Positions 34,380 through 43,996 of a DNA stretch of 64,000 nucleotides are shown here, piece by piece. A model generated the notes under the pieces. The model saw only the letters and a program-made list of their open reading frames with translations. It made no database searches and had not been told where the DNA came from. A program made the translations under genes and the position numbers. Each line of letters opens with the position of its first letter. Within the stretch, counting starts at the first letter, position 1. This DNA is from Streptomyces sp. NRRL F-2664 (lineage in GTDB: Bacteria; Actinomycetota; Actinomycetes; Streptomycetales; Streptomycetaceae), in contig NZ_JOFX01000013.1 in assembly GCF_000719345.1 (NCBI RefSeq), positions 104,605 to 168,604 of the forward strand. Reading direction: 5' to 3'.

Positions 34380-35369
34380 GTGCTTCTCGACACCTATGGC
34401 CGCGTGGCCACTGACCTGCGCGTCTCGCTCACCGACCGGTGCAATCTGCGCTGTACGTACTGCATGCCCGAAGAGGGCCTCCAGTGGCTCGGGAAGTCCG
34501 ACCTCCTCACCGACGAGGAGATCGTCCGGCTGATCCGCATCGCGGTGACGCAGCTCGGCATCACCGAGGTCCGCTTCACCGGCGGCGAACCGCTCCTGCG
34601 CCCCGGCCTCGTCGGGATCGTCGAGCAGTGCGCGGCGCTGGAGCCCCGCCCGAAGATGTCGCTCACCACCAACGGCATCGGCCTCAAGCGCACCGCGTCG
34701 GCCCTGAAGGCCGCCGGCCTGGACCGGGTGAACGTCTCCCTGGACACCCTGCGCCCCGAGGTCTTCAAGACGCTGACCCGCCGCGACCGGCACAAGGACG
34801 TCATCGAGGGCATGGCCGCGGCCCGCGAGGCCGGCCTGACCCCGGTCAAGGTCAACGCCGTGCTCATGCCGGGCCTGAACGACGACGAGGCCCCCGACCT
34901 GCTGGCCTGGGCCGTCGAGCACGAGTACGAGCTCCGCTTCATCGAGCAGATGCCCCTGGACGCCCAGCACGGCTGGAAGCGCGACGGCATGATCACGGCC
35001 GGGGACATCCTGGAGTCGCTGCGCACCCGGTTCACGCTCACCGAGGAGGGCGCCGACGAGCGCGGCTCCGCCCCGGCCGAGCGCTGGATCGTCGACGGCG
35101 GCCCCGCCACCGTCGGCGTCATCGCCTCGGTCACCCGCCCGTTCTGCGGCGCCTGCGACCGTACCCGGCTGACGGCCGACGGCCAGATCCGTACGTGCCT
35201 GTTCGCCACCGAGGAGTCGGACCTGCGCTCTGCGCTGCGCTCGGGCGCCCCGGACGAGGAGATCGCCCGGCTGTGGAAGGTGGCGATGTGGGGCAAGAAG
35301 GCCGGCTCCGGCCTCGACGACCCCTCGTTCCTGCAGCCCGACCGCCCCATGTCCGCGATCGGCGGCTGA
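34380..35369 (+). CDS. moaA: GTP 3',8-cyclase, molybdenum cofactor biosynthesis
   Basis: Radical-SAM enzyme that starts molybdopterin synthesis from GTP together with MoaC. 329 aa from the GTG at 34380 with GGGGAGG upstream. The SAM cluster motif CNLRCTYC is at residues 21-28, FTGGEPLLRPG follows, and the second cluster is CGACDRTRLTADGQIRTC. The C-terminus ends in the functional Gly-Gly. A possible -10 TAGTCT is at 34303-34308. Other moa genes are not in the window. Confidence 0.96.
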   Translation: MLLDTYGRVATDLRVSLTDRCNLRCTYCMPEEGLQWLGKSDLLTDEEIVRLIRIAVTQLGITEVRFTGGEPLLRPGLVGIVEQCAALEPRPKMSLTTNGIGLKRTASALKAAGLDRVNVSLDTLRPEVFKTLTRRDRHKDVIEGMAAAREAGLTPVKVNAVLMPGLNDDEAPDLLAWAVEHEYELRFIEQMPLDAQHGWKRDGMITAGDILESLRTRFTLTEEGADERGSAPAERWIVDGGPATVGVIASVTRPFCGACDRTRLTADGQIRTCLFATEESDLRSALRSGAPDEEIARLWKVAMWGKKAGSGLDDPSFLQPDRPMSAIGG

Positions 35370-35386
35370 CCCGCCCGCCGCCCGCA

Positions 35387-35407
35387 GCGGCCGGCCGGTC
35401 CGGCCGC
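35387..35407. terminator. Stem-loop between moaA and the small Cys protein gene
   Basis: GCGGCCGG/CCGGCCGC, eight perfect pairs with a 5-base loop, placed between convergent stop codons. Confidence 0.7.
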
Positions 35408-35416
35408 CGCACGCGG

Positions 35417-35668
35417 TCAGCGCAGGCGCTCCGAGCCCTCCGGCTGCACCCACTCCTCCAGCTTCACGACGTCCTTGAGGAAACCGCGCACACCCAGGAA
35501 CTGCGACAGGTGCTCGCGGTGCTCCTCGCACGCCAGCCACGTCTTGCGCCGCTCCGGCGTGTGCAGCGTCGGGTTGTTCCACGCGAGGACCCAGACGGCC
35601 GCGGCGCGGCAGCCCTTGGCCGAGCAGGTGGCAGTGGCGTCGGGAGTGGGGGAGTCGGAGGAAGTCAC
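35417..35668 (-). CDS. Conserved small cysteine-containing protein (83 aa)
   Basis: Starts at GTG 35668 with GGAG upstream. It has three Cys, in ATCSAKGCRAAAVWVL and WLACEEHREHL, suggesting a small metal-binding unit with the following His residues, and an acidic C-terminal part with KDVVKLEEWV. The type is common in Streptomyces and often carries unhelpful database names. Function unknown. It converges on moaA. Confidence 0.7.
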   Translation of the reverse strand: MTSSDSPTPDATATCSAKGCRAAAVWVLAWNNPTLHTPERRKTWLACEEHREHLSQFLGVRGFLKDVVKLEEWVQPEGSERLR

Positions 35669-35815
35669 GACCCCACCCTAGGGGCTGTTCCGAACGGAAT
35701 GGCGACGCCGAGCAGCAACGGGGGGAGCTGCCCGGCGTCGGTCCGTCGCTCCGACGGGGGATGCGGAGCGCGTGAGCAGTATGTCACGCAGGACCGGGTG
35801 CAGTGCACCGGAACT

Positions 35816-36157
35816 TCATGATTGATCTGAGGTTTTCTTGAGGTTTCCCGCCTCCAGGGCCGGACGGTCGGGAGTCGGGACGAAGTGCGAGGGCAGCGAC
35901 GGCGCCGACTCGCGCCCCGCATTGGCGATGACCACGGCCACGTACGGGAGCAGGGCGCCCGCGATCAGCGTCACCACCGCGATGGGGCGGGACACGTCCC
36001 ACAACAGCACCGTCGCGATGACCGACAGCGTCCTGATCGTCATCGAGATCACGTATCGCCGCTGGCGACCCCGCACGTCCTCGGCAAGTCCCATCCGGGC
36101 GCCGGTGATCCGGAAGACCTCGGCCCCGTTCCTCTTCTGTCGCCTGACCCGTTCCAC
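35816..36157 (-). CDS. DUF3099 membrane protein
   Basis: 113 aa from a GTG at 36157. A basic N-terminal segment (FRITGARMGLAEDVRGRQRRY) precedes two membrane helices (about residues 38-55 and 58-78), and the tail is polar. This pattern is that of the actinobacterial DUF3099 family. Function unknown. It is divergent from the GlsB-type gene over a 178-base spacer that shows a run of C at 36243-36250. Confidence 0.8.
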   Translation of the reverse strand: MERVRRQKRNGAEVFRITGARMGLAEDVRGRQRRYVISMTIRTLSVIATVLLWDVSRPIAVVTLIAGALLPYVAVVIANAGRESAPSLPSHFVPTPDRPALEAGNLKKTSDQS

Positions 36158-36335
36158 GTCCTACCACCCGATCGCCGGCCGGGCCTTCCCCGGCCCGGAC
36201 CCTTCCACGGTACGCCGACCGCGCCGCCATGGGCACAGGGGACCCCCCCCGGGCGGCGCCGCCCGACATGCGCGGCACGCCGGGCGGGCCGAGACTGGCC
36301 CCACGTGCGCACACCGCGCCAGGAGGAGGCTGGAC

Positions 36336-36614
36336 ATGAGCTGGTTGTGGGCGATCATCGTCGGTTTCGTGCTGGGGCTGATAGCCAAGGCCGTCCTGCC
36401 GGGCAAACAGCACCAGCCCCTGTGGCTGACCACGCTGATGGGCATCATCGGCGGCGTCCTCGGCAACGCCGTCGCCGGCTGGATCGGAGTCGCCGACACC
36501 CGCGGCATCGACTGGACCAGGCACCTGCTGCAGCTCGCGGGAGCGGTCCTCTTCGTCTTCCTCGGCGAGATGGCCTACAAGGCGATGCGCGGCGGCAGCC
36601 GCCGCATGACCTGA
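36336..36614 (+). CDS. GlsB/YeaQ/YmgE-type stress membrane protein
   Basis: 92 aa with a strong AGGAGGAGG ribosome-binding site before the ATG at 36336. Three hydrophobic helices (about residues 4-20, 32-50 and 64-80) and the motifs IVGFVLGLIAKAVLPG and MGIIGGVLGNAVAGWIG define the transglycosylase-associated/GlsB family of small stress-linked membrane proteins. It converges on tyrS across a strong terminator. Confidence 0.88.
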   Translation: MSWLWAIIVGFVLGLIAKAVLPGKQHQPLWLTTLMGIIGGVLGNAVAGWIGVADTRGIDWTRHLLQLAGAVLFVFLGEMAYKAMRGGSRRMT

Positions 36615-36642
36615 GCCGCTCCGCGGCGCCCGCGGCGCATGA

Positions 36643-36685
36643 CGGAGGGGCCGGTTCGGACATCACGTCCTCACCGGCCCCTCCG
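36643..36685. terminator. Bidirectional terminator between the GlsB-type gene and tyrS
   Basis: Perfect 12-bp stem CGGAGGGGCCGG/CCGGCCCCTCCG (36643-36654 with 36674-36685) and a 19-base loop. Confidence 0.85.
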
Positions 36686-36720
36686 CCGTGTGCCGTACGG
36701 GCGACGCGTCCCGGGACGCG

Positions 36721-37989
36721 TCAGGCGCCGGTGACCTCCACCGCAGCCAGGTTCTTCTTGCCGCGGCGCAGGACCAGCCAGCGCCCGTGCAGCAGGTCCT
36801 CCTTGGCGGGTACCGCGTCCTCGGCGGTCACCTTCACGTTGTTCACGTAGGCGCCGCCCTCCTTCACGGTCCGGCGTGCGGCCGACTTGCTCGCGACCAG
36901 GCCCGTCTCCGCGAAGAGGTCCACGACCGGCGCCAGGTCCGACACCCTGGCGTGCGGCAGCTCGGACAGGGCCGCGGCCAGCGTGGCCTCGTCCAGCCCG
37001 GCCAGGTCGCCCTGGCCGAACAGCGCCCGCGACGCGGCGATCACGGCGGCGCACTGGTCGGCGCCGTGCACCAGCGACGTCAGCTCCTCCGCCAGCGCCC
37101 GCTGGGCCGCGCGCGCCTGCGGCCGCTCCGCGGTCTGCGCCTCCAGCTCCTCCAGTTCCTCACGGGACTTGAAGGAGAGGATCCGCATGTAGGTGGAGAT
37201 GTCCCGGTCGTCCACGTTCAGCCAGAACTGGTAGAACGCGTACGGGGTGGTCATCTCCGGGTCCAGCCAGACGGCCCCGCCCTCGGTCTTGCCGAACTTC
37301 GTGCCGTCCGCCTTGACCATCAGCGGGGTCGCCATCGCGTGGACGTGCGCGTCCGGCTCGACCCGGTGGATCAGGTCGAGGCCGGCCGTCAGGTTGCCCC
37401 ACTGGTCGGAGCCGCCCTGCTGCAGGGTGCAGCCGTGCCGCCGGTACAGCTCCAGGAAGTCCATGCCCTGGAGCAGCTGGTAGCTGAACTCGGTGTAGCT
37501 GATGCCCTGGTCCGACTCCAGCCGCTTGGCGACCGAGTCCTTCGTCAGCATCTTGTTGACGCGGAAGTGCTTGCCGATGTCCCGCAGGAACTCGATGGCG
37601 GACATGCCCGCCGTCCAGTCCAGGTTGTTGACCAGCACCGCGGCGTTCTCACCCTCGAAGGACAGGAACGGCTCGATCTGCGAGCGCAGCCGGTCCACCC
37701 ACTCCGCGATCACCGCGGGGTCGTTCAGGGTGCGCTCGGCGGTCGGGCGGGGGTCACCGATCTGACCGGTGGCACCGCCGACCAGCGCGAGCGGCCGGTT
37801 GCCCGCCAGCTGCAGCCGCCGCATGGTGAGGACCTGCACCAGGTGGCCGACGTGCAGCGAGGCGGCGGTCGGGTCGTAGCCGCAATAGAACGTGACCGGA
37901 CCGTCCGCGAAGGCCTTGCGCAGCGCTTCTTCGTCGGTGGACTGGGCGAAGAGCCCGCGCCACTTCAGTTCGTCGACGATGTCCGTCAC
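36721..37989 (-). CDS. tyrS: Tyrosyl-tRNA synthetase
   Basis: 422 aa class I synthetase that charges tRNA-Tyr. The HIGH-type motif is [10 protein letters not shown] near residue 45, the family element [12 protein letters not shown] is in the middle, and the KMSKS-type loop reads [10 protein letters not shown]-terminal S4-like domain ends the protein with [14 protein letters not shown] and [13 protein letters not shown]. Length is normal. No T-box leader is evident in the 52-base upstream spacer. Confidence 0.97.
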   Translation of the reverse strand: MTDIVDELKWRGLFAQSTDEEALRKAFADGPVTFYCGYDPTAASLHVGHLVQVLTMRRLQLAGNRPLALVGGATGQIGDPRPTAERTLNDPAVIAEWVDRLRSQIEPFLSFEGENAAVLVNNLDWTAGMSAIEFLRDIGKHFRVNKMLTKDSVAKRLESDQGISYTEFSYQLLQGMDFLELYRRHGCTLQQGGSDQWGNLTAGLDLIHRVEPDAHVHAMATPLMVKADGTKFGKTEGGAVWLDPEMTTPYAFYQFWLNVDDRDISTYMRILSFKSREELEELEAQTAERPQARAAQRALAEELTSLVHGADQCAAVIAASRALFGQGDLAGLDEATLAAALSELPHARVSDLAPVVDLFAETGLVASKSAARRTVKEGGAYVNNVKVTAEDAVPAKEDLLHGRWLVLRRGKKNLAAVEVTGA

Positions 37990-38041
37990 GGTCTCTCGAC
38001 TCCTTACGGTTTGTGGAAATGCCGTGCTCAGTCTAGGTGGG

Positions 38042-39433
38042 TCAGACGCCCTTGCTCACCGAACTCATGTTGAAGTCCGGGATGCGGACAGCCGGCATCG
38101 CGGCCCGGGTGAACCAGTCGCTCCACTCGCGCGGCAGCGTCTTCTCCGTCCGGCCCGCCTCCGAGGCCCGCGACAGCAGGTCCACCGGGGACTCGTTGAA
38201 CCGGAAGTTGTTCACCTCGCCCACGACCTGCCCGTTCTCCACCAGGTAGACGCCGTCCCGGGTCAAGCCCGTCAGCAGCAGCGTCGCCGGGTCCACCTCA
38301 CGGATGTACCACAGGCAGGTCAGCAGCAGGCCCCGCTCGGTGTCCGAGACCATCTCGTCGAGGGACTTCTCGCCGCCGCCGTCCAGGATCAGGTTCCCGA
38401 AGCCGGGGGAGACCGGCAGGCCGGTCAGCCCGGCGGTGTGCCGGGTCGTCGCCAGCCGGGCCAGTTCGCCGTCCTTGATCCACTCGGTCGCCGGGACCGG
38501 CAGGCCGTTGTCGAAGGCGGAGACGTCGTCGCCGGAGCTGTGGGCGATGACGAACGGCGCACACTCCAGGCCCGGTGCGTTCGGGTCGCTGCGCAGCGTC
38601 AGCGGCAGCTCGGTCAGCCTCTCACCGAGCCGCGTGCCGCCGCCGGGCTTGGAGAAGACCGTACGGCCCTCCACCGCGTCCCGGGCCGACGCCGACCACA
38701 TCTGGTAGATGAGCAGGTCCGCCACGGCCGTCGGCGGCAGCAGCGTCTCGTACCGCCCGGCGGGCAGGTCGATCTTCCGCTCCGCCCAGCCCAGGCGGAC
38801 GGCGAGCTCCGCGTCCAGCGCGGTCGGGTCGACGTCCTTGAAGTCGCGCGTGGAGCGGCCGGCCCACGCCGAGCGCAGCCGGTCCGGGGACTTCGCGTTG
38901 AGCTCCAGGGTGCCGGTGGGCTGGTCGTGGCGCAGCCGCAGGCCCGTGGAGGAGCCGACGTAGGTGGAGACCAGCTCGTGGTGGGCGAAGCCGTACAGCT
39001 CACGGCCGCCGGCCCGGGCCCGGGCGAAGGCCTCGCCGAGGGCCGGGGCGAAGTCGGCGAACACGGCGGAGGAGGTCTCGGCCGGTGCGTCGGTGAAGTC
39101 GGGCGACGCCGGGACCCCGGTGACCAGCGGCTGGGCGTCCTCCGCGGGTCCCGCGCCCCGCGCGGCCGCCTCGGCGGCCCGGACGAGCGGCTCCAGGTCC
39201 TCGGCGGTGACGGCGGAGCGCGACACGACCCCCGAGGCCGTGCCCTCCTTGCCGTCGACCGTGGCGATGACGGTCAGGGTGCGGCCGCGGGTGACGCCGT
39301 TGGTCGTCAGGGCGTTGCCCGCCCAGCGCAGGTTGGCGCTCGACTCCTCGTCGGCGATGACGACGCAGCCGTCGGCGGTGGACAGCTCCAGGGCCCGCTC
39401 GACGATCTCGTGCGGCTTGGTCGATCGGCTCAT
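38042..39433 (-). CDS. TldD/PmbA family protein, PmbA-like subunit
   Basis: 463 aa without a zinc motif, as expected for the non-catalytic PmbA (TldE) partner. Family segments are [19 protein letters not shown] in the middle and [38 protein letters not shown] with [19 protein letters not shown] near the C-terminus. It overlaps the TldD gene (ATGA), so the two form the known heterodimeric metalloprotease that trims peptides such as modified microcins. Confidence 0.9.
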   Translation of the reverse strand: MSRSTKPHEIVERALELSTADGCVVIADEESSANLRWAGNALTTNGVTRGRTLTVIATVDGKEGTASGVVSRSAVTAEDLEPLVRAAEAAARGAGPAEDAQPLVTGVPASPDFTDAPAETSSAVFADFAPALGEAFARARAGGRELYGFAHHELVSTYVGSSTGLRLRHDQPTGTLELNAKSPDRLRSAWAGRSTRDFKDVDPTALDAELAVRLGWAERKIDLPAGRYETLLPPTAVADLLIYQMWSASARDAVEGRTVFSKPGGGTRLGERLTELPLTLRSDPNAPGLECAPFVIAHSSGDDVSAFDNGLPVPATEWIKDGELARLATTRHTAGLTGLPVSPGFGNLILDGGGEKSLDEMVSDTERGLLLTCLWYIREVDPATLLLTGLTRDGVYLVENGQVVGEVNNFRFNESPVDLLSRASEAGRTEKTLPREWSDWFTRAAMPAVRIPDFNMSSVSKGV

Positions 39434-40953
39434 CGGCCGGCCTCCTGCGTGGTGTTCAGGATGTTCACGTCGCGGAACAGCGCGGACGGGCAGCCGTGCG
39501 AGACCGCCGCGACCTGGCCCGGCTGGGCCTTGCCGCAGTTGAAGGCACCGCCCAGGACGTAGGTCTGCGGGCCCCCGACCTTCTCCATCGAGCCCCAGAA
39601 CTCGGTGGTGGTGGCCTGGTAGGCCACGTCGCGCAGCTGCCCGGCCAGCCGGCCGTTCTCGATCCGGAAGAACCGCTGCCCGGTGAACTGGAAGTTGTAG
39701 CGCTGCATGTCGATCGACCAGGAGCGGTCGCCGACGACGAAGATCCCGCGCTCCACACCGCCGATCAGGTCCTCGGTCGACAGCCCGCCGGGATCGGGCT
39801 GGAGGGAGACGTTCGCCATCCGCTGGACGGGCACGTGCCCGGGGGAGTCGGCGAAGGCGCAGCCGTTGGAGCGCCCCAGACCGGTCAGCCTGGCGATCCG
39901 CCGGTCCAGCTGGTACCCGACCAGGGTGCCGTCCTTGACCAGGTCCCAGCTCTGCGCCTCCACGCCCTCGTCGTCGAAGCCGACGGTGGCCAGGCCGTGC
40001 TCGGCGGTCCGGTCCCCCGTCACGTTCATGATGGGGGAGCCGTACCGGAGCTTGTTCAGCTGGTCGAAGGTGGCGAAGGAGGTCCCCGCGTACGCCGCCT
40101 CGTAGCCCAGCGCGCGGTCCAGCTCGGTGGCGTGGCCGATGGACTCGTGGATGGTGAGCCACAGGTTGGACGGGTCCACCACCAAGTCGTAGCGCCCGGC
40201 CTGCACGCTCGGCGCACGCATCTTCTCCGCGAGCAGGCCGGGGATCTCCTCCAGCTCGGCGTCCCAGTCCCAACCGGTGCCGGTCAGGTACTCCCAGCCG
40301 CGGCCGGTCGGCGGGGCGATGGTGCGCATGGAGTCGAATTCGCCGGTGGTGCCGTTGACGGCGACCGCCGTCAGCTGGGGGTGGACCCGGACCCGCTGCT
40401 GGGTGGTCGTGGTGCCCGCGGTGTCGGCGTAGAACTTGTTCTCGTGCACGGCGAGCAGCGAGGCGTCCACGTGCGCGACGCCGTCGGCGGCCAGCAGCCG
40501 CGAGCTCCAGTCGGCGAGCAGCGCCGCCTTCTCGGTGTCCGGCACGTCGAAGGGGTTCACGTCGTAGGAGGAGATCCACGTCCGGTCCGCGTGCACCGGC
40601 TCGTCGGCGAGTTCCACGCGCTCGTCCGAACCGGCGGCCCTGATCACCTGGGCGGACAGCTTCGCCATGGCCACGGCCTGCGAGGCCACCCGGGCGGCGC
40701 CGTCCATGGTCAGGTCCACGCCGGAGGCGAACCCCCAGCTGCCCCCGTGCACGACCCGGACCGCGTAGCCGAGGTCGGTGGTGTCGGACCCGCCGGAGGG
40801 CTTGGCGTCGCGCAGCCGCCACGAGGCGCTGCGGATCCGCTCCAGCCGGAAGTCGGCATGGTCGGCGCCCAGCGCGCGGGCCCGGGCGAGCGCCGCGTCG
40901 GCGAGCGCCCGCAGGGGCAGCGCGGTGAAGGCCGCGTCGATGGAATGGGGCAC
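39430..40953 (-). CDS. tldD: TldD-type metalloprotease subunit
   Basis: 507 aa from the GTG at 40953 with GGGAGGA upstream. The zinc-binding HExxxH motif is LTIHESIGHATELD, and conserved elements NTTTQ-like TAGTTTTQQ, FDDEGVEA and SNGCAFADSP follow. The C-terminal part with GGAFNCGKAQPGQ contains the conserved Cys. Works with the PmbA-like partner encoded next to it. In Streptomyces this pair can act on ribosomally made peptides; no such peptide gene is seen here. Confidence 0.92.
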   Translation of the reverse strand: MPHSIDAAFTALPLRALADAALARARALGADHADFRLERIRSASWRLRDAKPSGGSDTTDLGYAVRVVHGGSWGFASGVDLTMDGAARVASQAVAMAKLSAQVIRAAGSDERVELADEPVHADRTWISSYDVNPFDVPDTEKAALLADWSSRLLAADGVAHVDASLLAVHENKFYADTAGTTTTQQRVRVHPQLTAVAVNGTTGEFDSMRTIAPPTGRGWEYLTGTGWDWDAELEEIPGLLAEKMRAPSVQAGRYDLVVDPSNLWLTIHESIGHATELDRALGYEAAYAGTSFATFDQLNKLRYGSPIMNVTGDRTAEHGLATVGFDDEGVEAQSWDLVKDGTLVGYQLDRRIARLTGLGRSNGCAFADSPGHVPVQRMANVSLQPDPGGLSTEDLIGGVERGIFVVGDRSWSIDMQRYNFQFTGQRFFRIENGRLAGQLRDVAYQATTTEFWGSMEKVGGPQTYVLGGAFNCGKAQPGQVAAVSHGCPSALFRDVNILNTTQEAGR

Positions 40954-41075
40954 GGAAGTCCTCCCGGGGTCGGGGACGGTCGCCCCGATCATGTCGCGAT
41001 CGGGGCCGTTGTGCCTACATCTTTCTGTAGGGACTCGACAGAGCCCGCTGCGAGGCCCTGTCGGGGGTCGATTCT

Positions 41076-41092
41076 CCGTACGAGCGGTACGG
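41076..41092. promoter_or_regulatory. Palindrome CCGTAC-GAGCG-GTACGG before the fabG promoter
   Basis: Six-bp inverted repeat with a 5-base centre, lying directly upstream of a TATAGGTT element (41095-41102) that could serve as the fabG -10 region. The 184-base spacer to the divergent tldD also holds CCTACA/TGTAGG at 41017-41034. Either could be an operator; the binding protein is unknown. Confidence 0.4.
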
Positions 41093-41137
41093 CCTATAGG
41101 TTTTCGGTATTCAGACCGCTAGCGAAAGGGTGATCCG

Positions 41138-41857
41138 TTGAGCCGCTCGGTTCTCGTCACCGGAGGAAACCGGGGCATCGGCCTCGCCATCGCCCGAGCC
41201 TTCGCGGAGGCCGGCGACAAGGTCGCGATCACGTACCGGTCGGGCGAGCCCCCGCAGGACCTCACCGAGCTCGGTGTCCTGGCGGTGCGGTGCGACATCA
41301 CCGACTCCGAGCAGGTGGAGCAGGCCTACAAGCAGGTCGAGGAAGCGCACGGCGCGGTCGAGGTGCTCGTGGCCAACGCCGGCATCACCAAGGACACGCT
41401 GCTGATGCGCATGTCCGAGGAGGACTTCGCCTCGGTCCTCGACACCAACCTCACCGGCACGTTCCGGGTGGTCAAGCGCGCGAACCGCGGCATGCTCCGC
41501 GCCAAGAAGGGCCGCGTCGTCCTGATCTCCTCGGTCGTCGGGCTCATGGGCTCGGCCGGCCAGGCCAACTACGCCGCATCCAAGGCCGCGCTGGTCGGCT
41601 TCGCCCGCTCCCTGGCCCGCGAGCTGGGCTCCCGCAACATCACCTTCAACGTCGTCGCGCCCGGTTTCGTGGACACCGACATGACGAAGGTGCTCACCGA
41701 CGAGCAGCGTGCGGGCATCGTGGCGCAGGTGCCGCTGGCCCGCTACGCGCAGCCCGAGGAGATCGCGGCAGCCGTCCGCTTCCTGGCGTCCGACGACGCC
41801 GCGTACATCACCGGAGCCGTCATTCCCGTTGACGGCGGATTGGGCATGGGTCACTGA
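41138..41857 (+). CDS. fabG: 3-oxoacyl-ACP reductase
   Basis: 239 aa from a TTG at 41138. NADPH-dependent reduction of beta-ketoacyl-ACP in fatty-acid synthesis. Motifs: VLVTGGNRGIGLAIA for the cofactor, ANAGITKDTLLMRM, catalytic Ser in ISSVVGLMG, and YAASKAALVGF with the Tyr-Lys pair, then VAPGFVDTDMT. These are the hallmarks of FabG. Five bases separate it from fabI, confirming the reduction-cycle pair also seen in Streptomyces and as mabA-inhA in mycobacteria. Confidence 0.95.
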   Translation: MSRSVLVTGGNRGIGLAIARAFAEAGDKVAITYRSGEPPQDLTELGVLAVRCDITDSEQVEQAYKQVEEAHGAVEVLVANAGITKDTLLMRMSEEDFASVLDTNLTGTFRVVKRANRGMLRAKKGRVVLISSVVGLMGSAGQANYAASKAALVGFARSLARELGSRNITFNVVAPGFVDTDMTKVLTDEQRAGIVAQVPLARYAQPEEIAAAVRFLASDDAAYITGAVIPVDGGLGMGH

Positions 41858-41862
41858 TCACC

Positions 41863-42633
41863 ATGAGCGGAATTCTCGAGGGCAAGCGCATCCTCATCAC
41901 CGGTGTGCTGATGGAGTCCTCCATCGCCTTCCACACGGCCAAGCTGGCCCAGGAGCAGGGCGCCGAGATCGTCCTGACCGCGTGGCCGCGCCCGTCGCTG
42001 ACGGAGCGCATCGCGAAGAAGCTGCCGAAGCCGGTCAAGGTGATCGAGCTCGACGTCACCAACGAGGAACACCTGGCCCGCCTGGAGGGCCTCGTCCGCG
42101 ACGAGCTCGGCGGCCTCGACGGCGTCGTGCACTCCATCGGCTTCGCCCCGCAGGACGCGCTGGGCGGCAACTTCCTGAACACGCCGTTCGAGTCGGTCGC
42201 CACCGCCATGCACGTCTCGGCGTTCTCGCTGAAGTCGCTGACCATGGCGTGCAAGCCGCTCTTCCCGGCGGAGGGCGCGGCCGTCGTCGGCCTCACCTTC
42301 GACGCCCAGTTCGCCTGGCCGCAGTACGACTGGATGGGCCCGGCCAAGGCCGCGCTGGAGGCCACCAGCCGCTACCTGGCCCGCGACCTGGGCAAGGAGA
42401 ACATCCGCTGCAACCTGGTCTCGGCCGGGCCGCTCGGCTCCATGGCCGCCAAGTCCATCCCGGGCTTCTCCGACCTGGCGGACACCTGGAACCACCGCTC
42501 CATGCTGGAGTGGGACATGAGCAACCCCGAGCCGGCGGGCAAGGGCGTCGTCGCCCTGCTGTCGGACTGGTTCCCGATGACCACCGGCGAGATCGTCCAC
42601 GTGGACGGCGGCCTGCACGCGATGGGCGCCTGA
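41863..42633 (+). CDS. fabI: Enoyl-ACP reductase, NADH-dependent
   Basis: 256 aa, InhA-like. The modified cofactor motif is ILITGVLMESSIAFH, and the FabI/InhA active-site region is HSIGFAPQDALGGNF, with the family Tyr-x6-Lys in the segment AQFAWPQYDWMGPAKAALEA. The C-terminal IVHVDGGLHAMGA is typical. It performs the last reduction of each fatty-acid elongation round and is the isoniazid/triclosan target type. Translated with fabG. Confidence 0.95.
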   Translation: MSGILEGKRILITGVLMESSIAFHTAKLAQEQGAEIVLTAWPRPSLTERIAKKLPKPVKVIELDVTNEEHLARLEGLVRDELGGLDGVVHSIGFAPQDALGGNFLNTPFESVATAMHVSAFSLKSLTMACKPLFPAEGAAVVGLTFDAQFAWPQYDWMGPAKAALEATSRYLARDLGKENIRCNLVSAGPLGSMAAKSIPGFSDLADTWNHRSMLEWDMSNPEPAGKGVVALLSDWFPMTTGEIVHVDGGLHAMGA

Positions 42634-42680
42634 ACCCCGCCGCGATCAGGACCCCGGGTCCGTACGGCGGCAGGAGGCGC

Positions 42681-42703
42681 GGCACCCCCGGCGCCGCGGT
42701 GCC
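42681..42703 (+). terminator. Possible weak terminator after fabI
   Basis: GGCACC/GGTGCC, six pairs, enclosing an 11-base GC-rich loop with a little internal pairing, about 50 bases after the stop codon. Confidence 0.4.
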
Positions 42704-42815
42704 TTCGTTCGCATGTTCACCGGCCGACCGGATCTTCCCGAGTCGAAAACCGCGACAGATGCCTGCAAACTGACCACGTCGGGATCTTCCCGGCTCCGGC
42801 GGGGAGGAGGCAGGA

Positions 42816-43247
42816 GTGCGCACCAGGCCGAGCCGAGCGGTATCGATACTGGTCACGTCAGTGATCGTGACCGGACTCCTGGTCCCGGCCGTGGCCGCGC
42901 AGCCCTCCGGCGAAGAGGCGGCACCCGGCCCCGAGGCGGCCGCCCCGGCCGTCGTGGAACTCTCCGACATCCCGGCCGAACCACCCGTGCAGCCCTCGCC
43001 GCCCGCCGCCCGTGAACTCTTCGGCGCCGACTGCGCCACCACCATCGACGGCTCCCGGGTGACCGCGCACTGCCACAACGCCTACCCGGAGACCGATCTG
43101 GTGAGCCTCCACGTGGAGTGCGACCGCTGGTGGGACCTGGACGGCGACGGCGCGGCCGTCGCCGTCGGTCCGGCGGCCCGGGTCGAGCTCACCGGCCGGT
43201 GCTGGAAGGAGGTCCGCGCGGCCTGGGTCAGCCACCGACGGGCGTGA
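42816..43247 (+). CDS. Secreted small protein of unknown function
   Basis: 143 aa from a GTG with GGGAGGAGG upstream. A typical signal peptide covers residues 1-28 (VRTRPSRAVSILVTSVIV then VPAVAA). A Pro/Ala/Glu-rich spacer to about residue 70 leads to a small domain with four Cys (DCATTIDGSRVTAHCHN, VECDRWWDLDGDG and GRCWKEV), so two disulfides are likely. I recognise no family. Its last 20 bases overlap the end of the convergent FadR-type gene. Confidence 0.65.
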   Translation: MRTRPSRAVSILVTSVIVTGLLVPAVAAQPSGEEAAPGPEAAAPAVVELSDIPAEPPVQPSPPAARELFGADCATTIDGSRVTAHCHNAYPETDLVSLHVECDRWWDLDGDGAAVAVGPAARVELTGRCWKEVRAAWVSHRRA

Positions 43248-43950
43248 CCGGACCGCCCTGCGCGTTCGTGCCGGCCGGGCCGTCCTTGCCGAGGCAGACG
43301 AACGGGTACCCGGCGGCCTCCGCGGCGGCCGCGTCCCCGTCCCCGCGCCGGATCGCCTCGATCAGCCGCCCGTGGTCGAGATGGGCGGCCGGGTCCAGCA
43401 CGGTGCCGACGTCGGCCCGGAGCCAGTCGGCCACCAGCTCGCCGAGGTCCGCGTACAGCTCGATGAGCACATCGTTGTGCGAGGCCGTGACCACCGCCAT
43501 GTGCAGGCTCACGTCCGCCGCGACGAAGACCTCCGCGTCCCCGCTCGCCCAGGCCTCCTCGCGGCGCGCCAGCAGGGCGTCCAGCTGGGCCAGGTCCCGT
43601 TCCGTGCGCCGCTCCGCCGCCATCCGGGCCGCCGACGACTCCAGCGTGGAACGGAGCTCTGCGACGTGGCGCGGCTCGGCCCCGGCGAAGCGCCGGTGCA
43701 TGACGCCGGCCAACTCGCTCGTCGCGATGACGTAGGTGCCCGACCCCTGGCGGATGTCGAGCAGGCCGTTGTGCGCCAGCGCCCGGACGGCCTCGCGCAC
43801 GGTGTTGCGGGCTACGCCCATCAGCTCCACGAGCTCCGGCTCGGTGGGAATGCGCGAGCCGACCGGCCACTCGCCGGAGGTGATCTGGTTGCGCAACTGG
43901 GCGATCACCTGATCGACGAGCGCGGAGCGCCGGGGCGAGGTCAGCGGCAT
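43228..43950 (-). CDS. FadR/GntR-family transcriptional regulator
   Basis: 240 aa. N-terminal winged helix of the GntR type (WPVGSRIPTEPELVELMGVARNTVREAVRALAHNGLL) and a C-terminal FCD ligand domain with VAELRSTLESSAARMAA and the metal-site His in DVSLHMAVVTASHNDVLIELY and HGRLIEAI. It is divergent from the MFS transporter over 73 bases that carry a triple direct repeat, so it most likely represses that transporter. The final 25 residues are a Gly/Pro-rich tail. The effector is unknown. Confidence 0.92.
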   Translation of the reverse strand: MPLTSPRRSALVDQVIAQLRNQITSGEWPVGSRIPTEPELVELMGVARNTVREAVRALAHNGLLDIRQGSGTYVIATSELAGVMHRRFAGAEPRHVAELRSTLESSAARMAAERRTERDLAQLDALLARREEAWASGDAEVFVAADVSLHMAVVTASHNDVLIELYADLGELVADWLRADVGTVLDPAAHLDHGRLIEAIRRGDGDAAAAEAAGYPFVCLGKDGPAGTNAQGGPVTPVGG

Positions 43951-43996
43951 GGGTTCCTCACGCGGGATGTGGTGCGAGCGGGCGACTGGACCACCA

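Noticed and set aside
36643..36685. Possible small RNA at the strong hairpin
   Set aside because: Position between two convergent stop codons explains it fully as a terminator.
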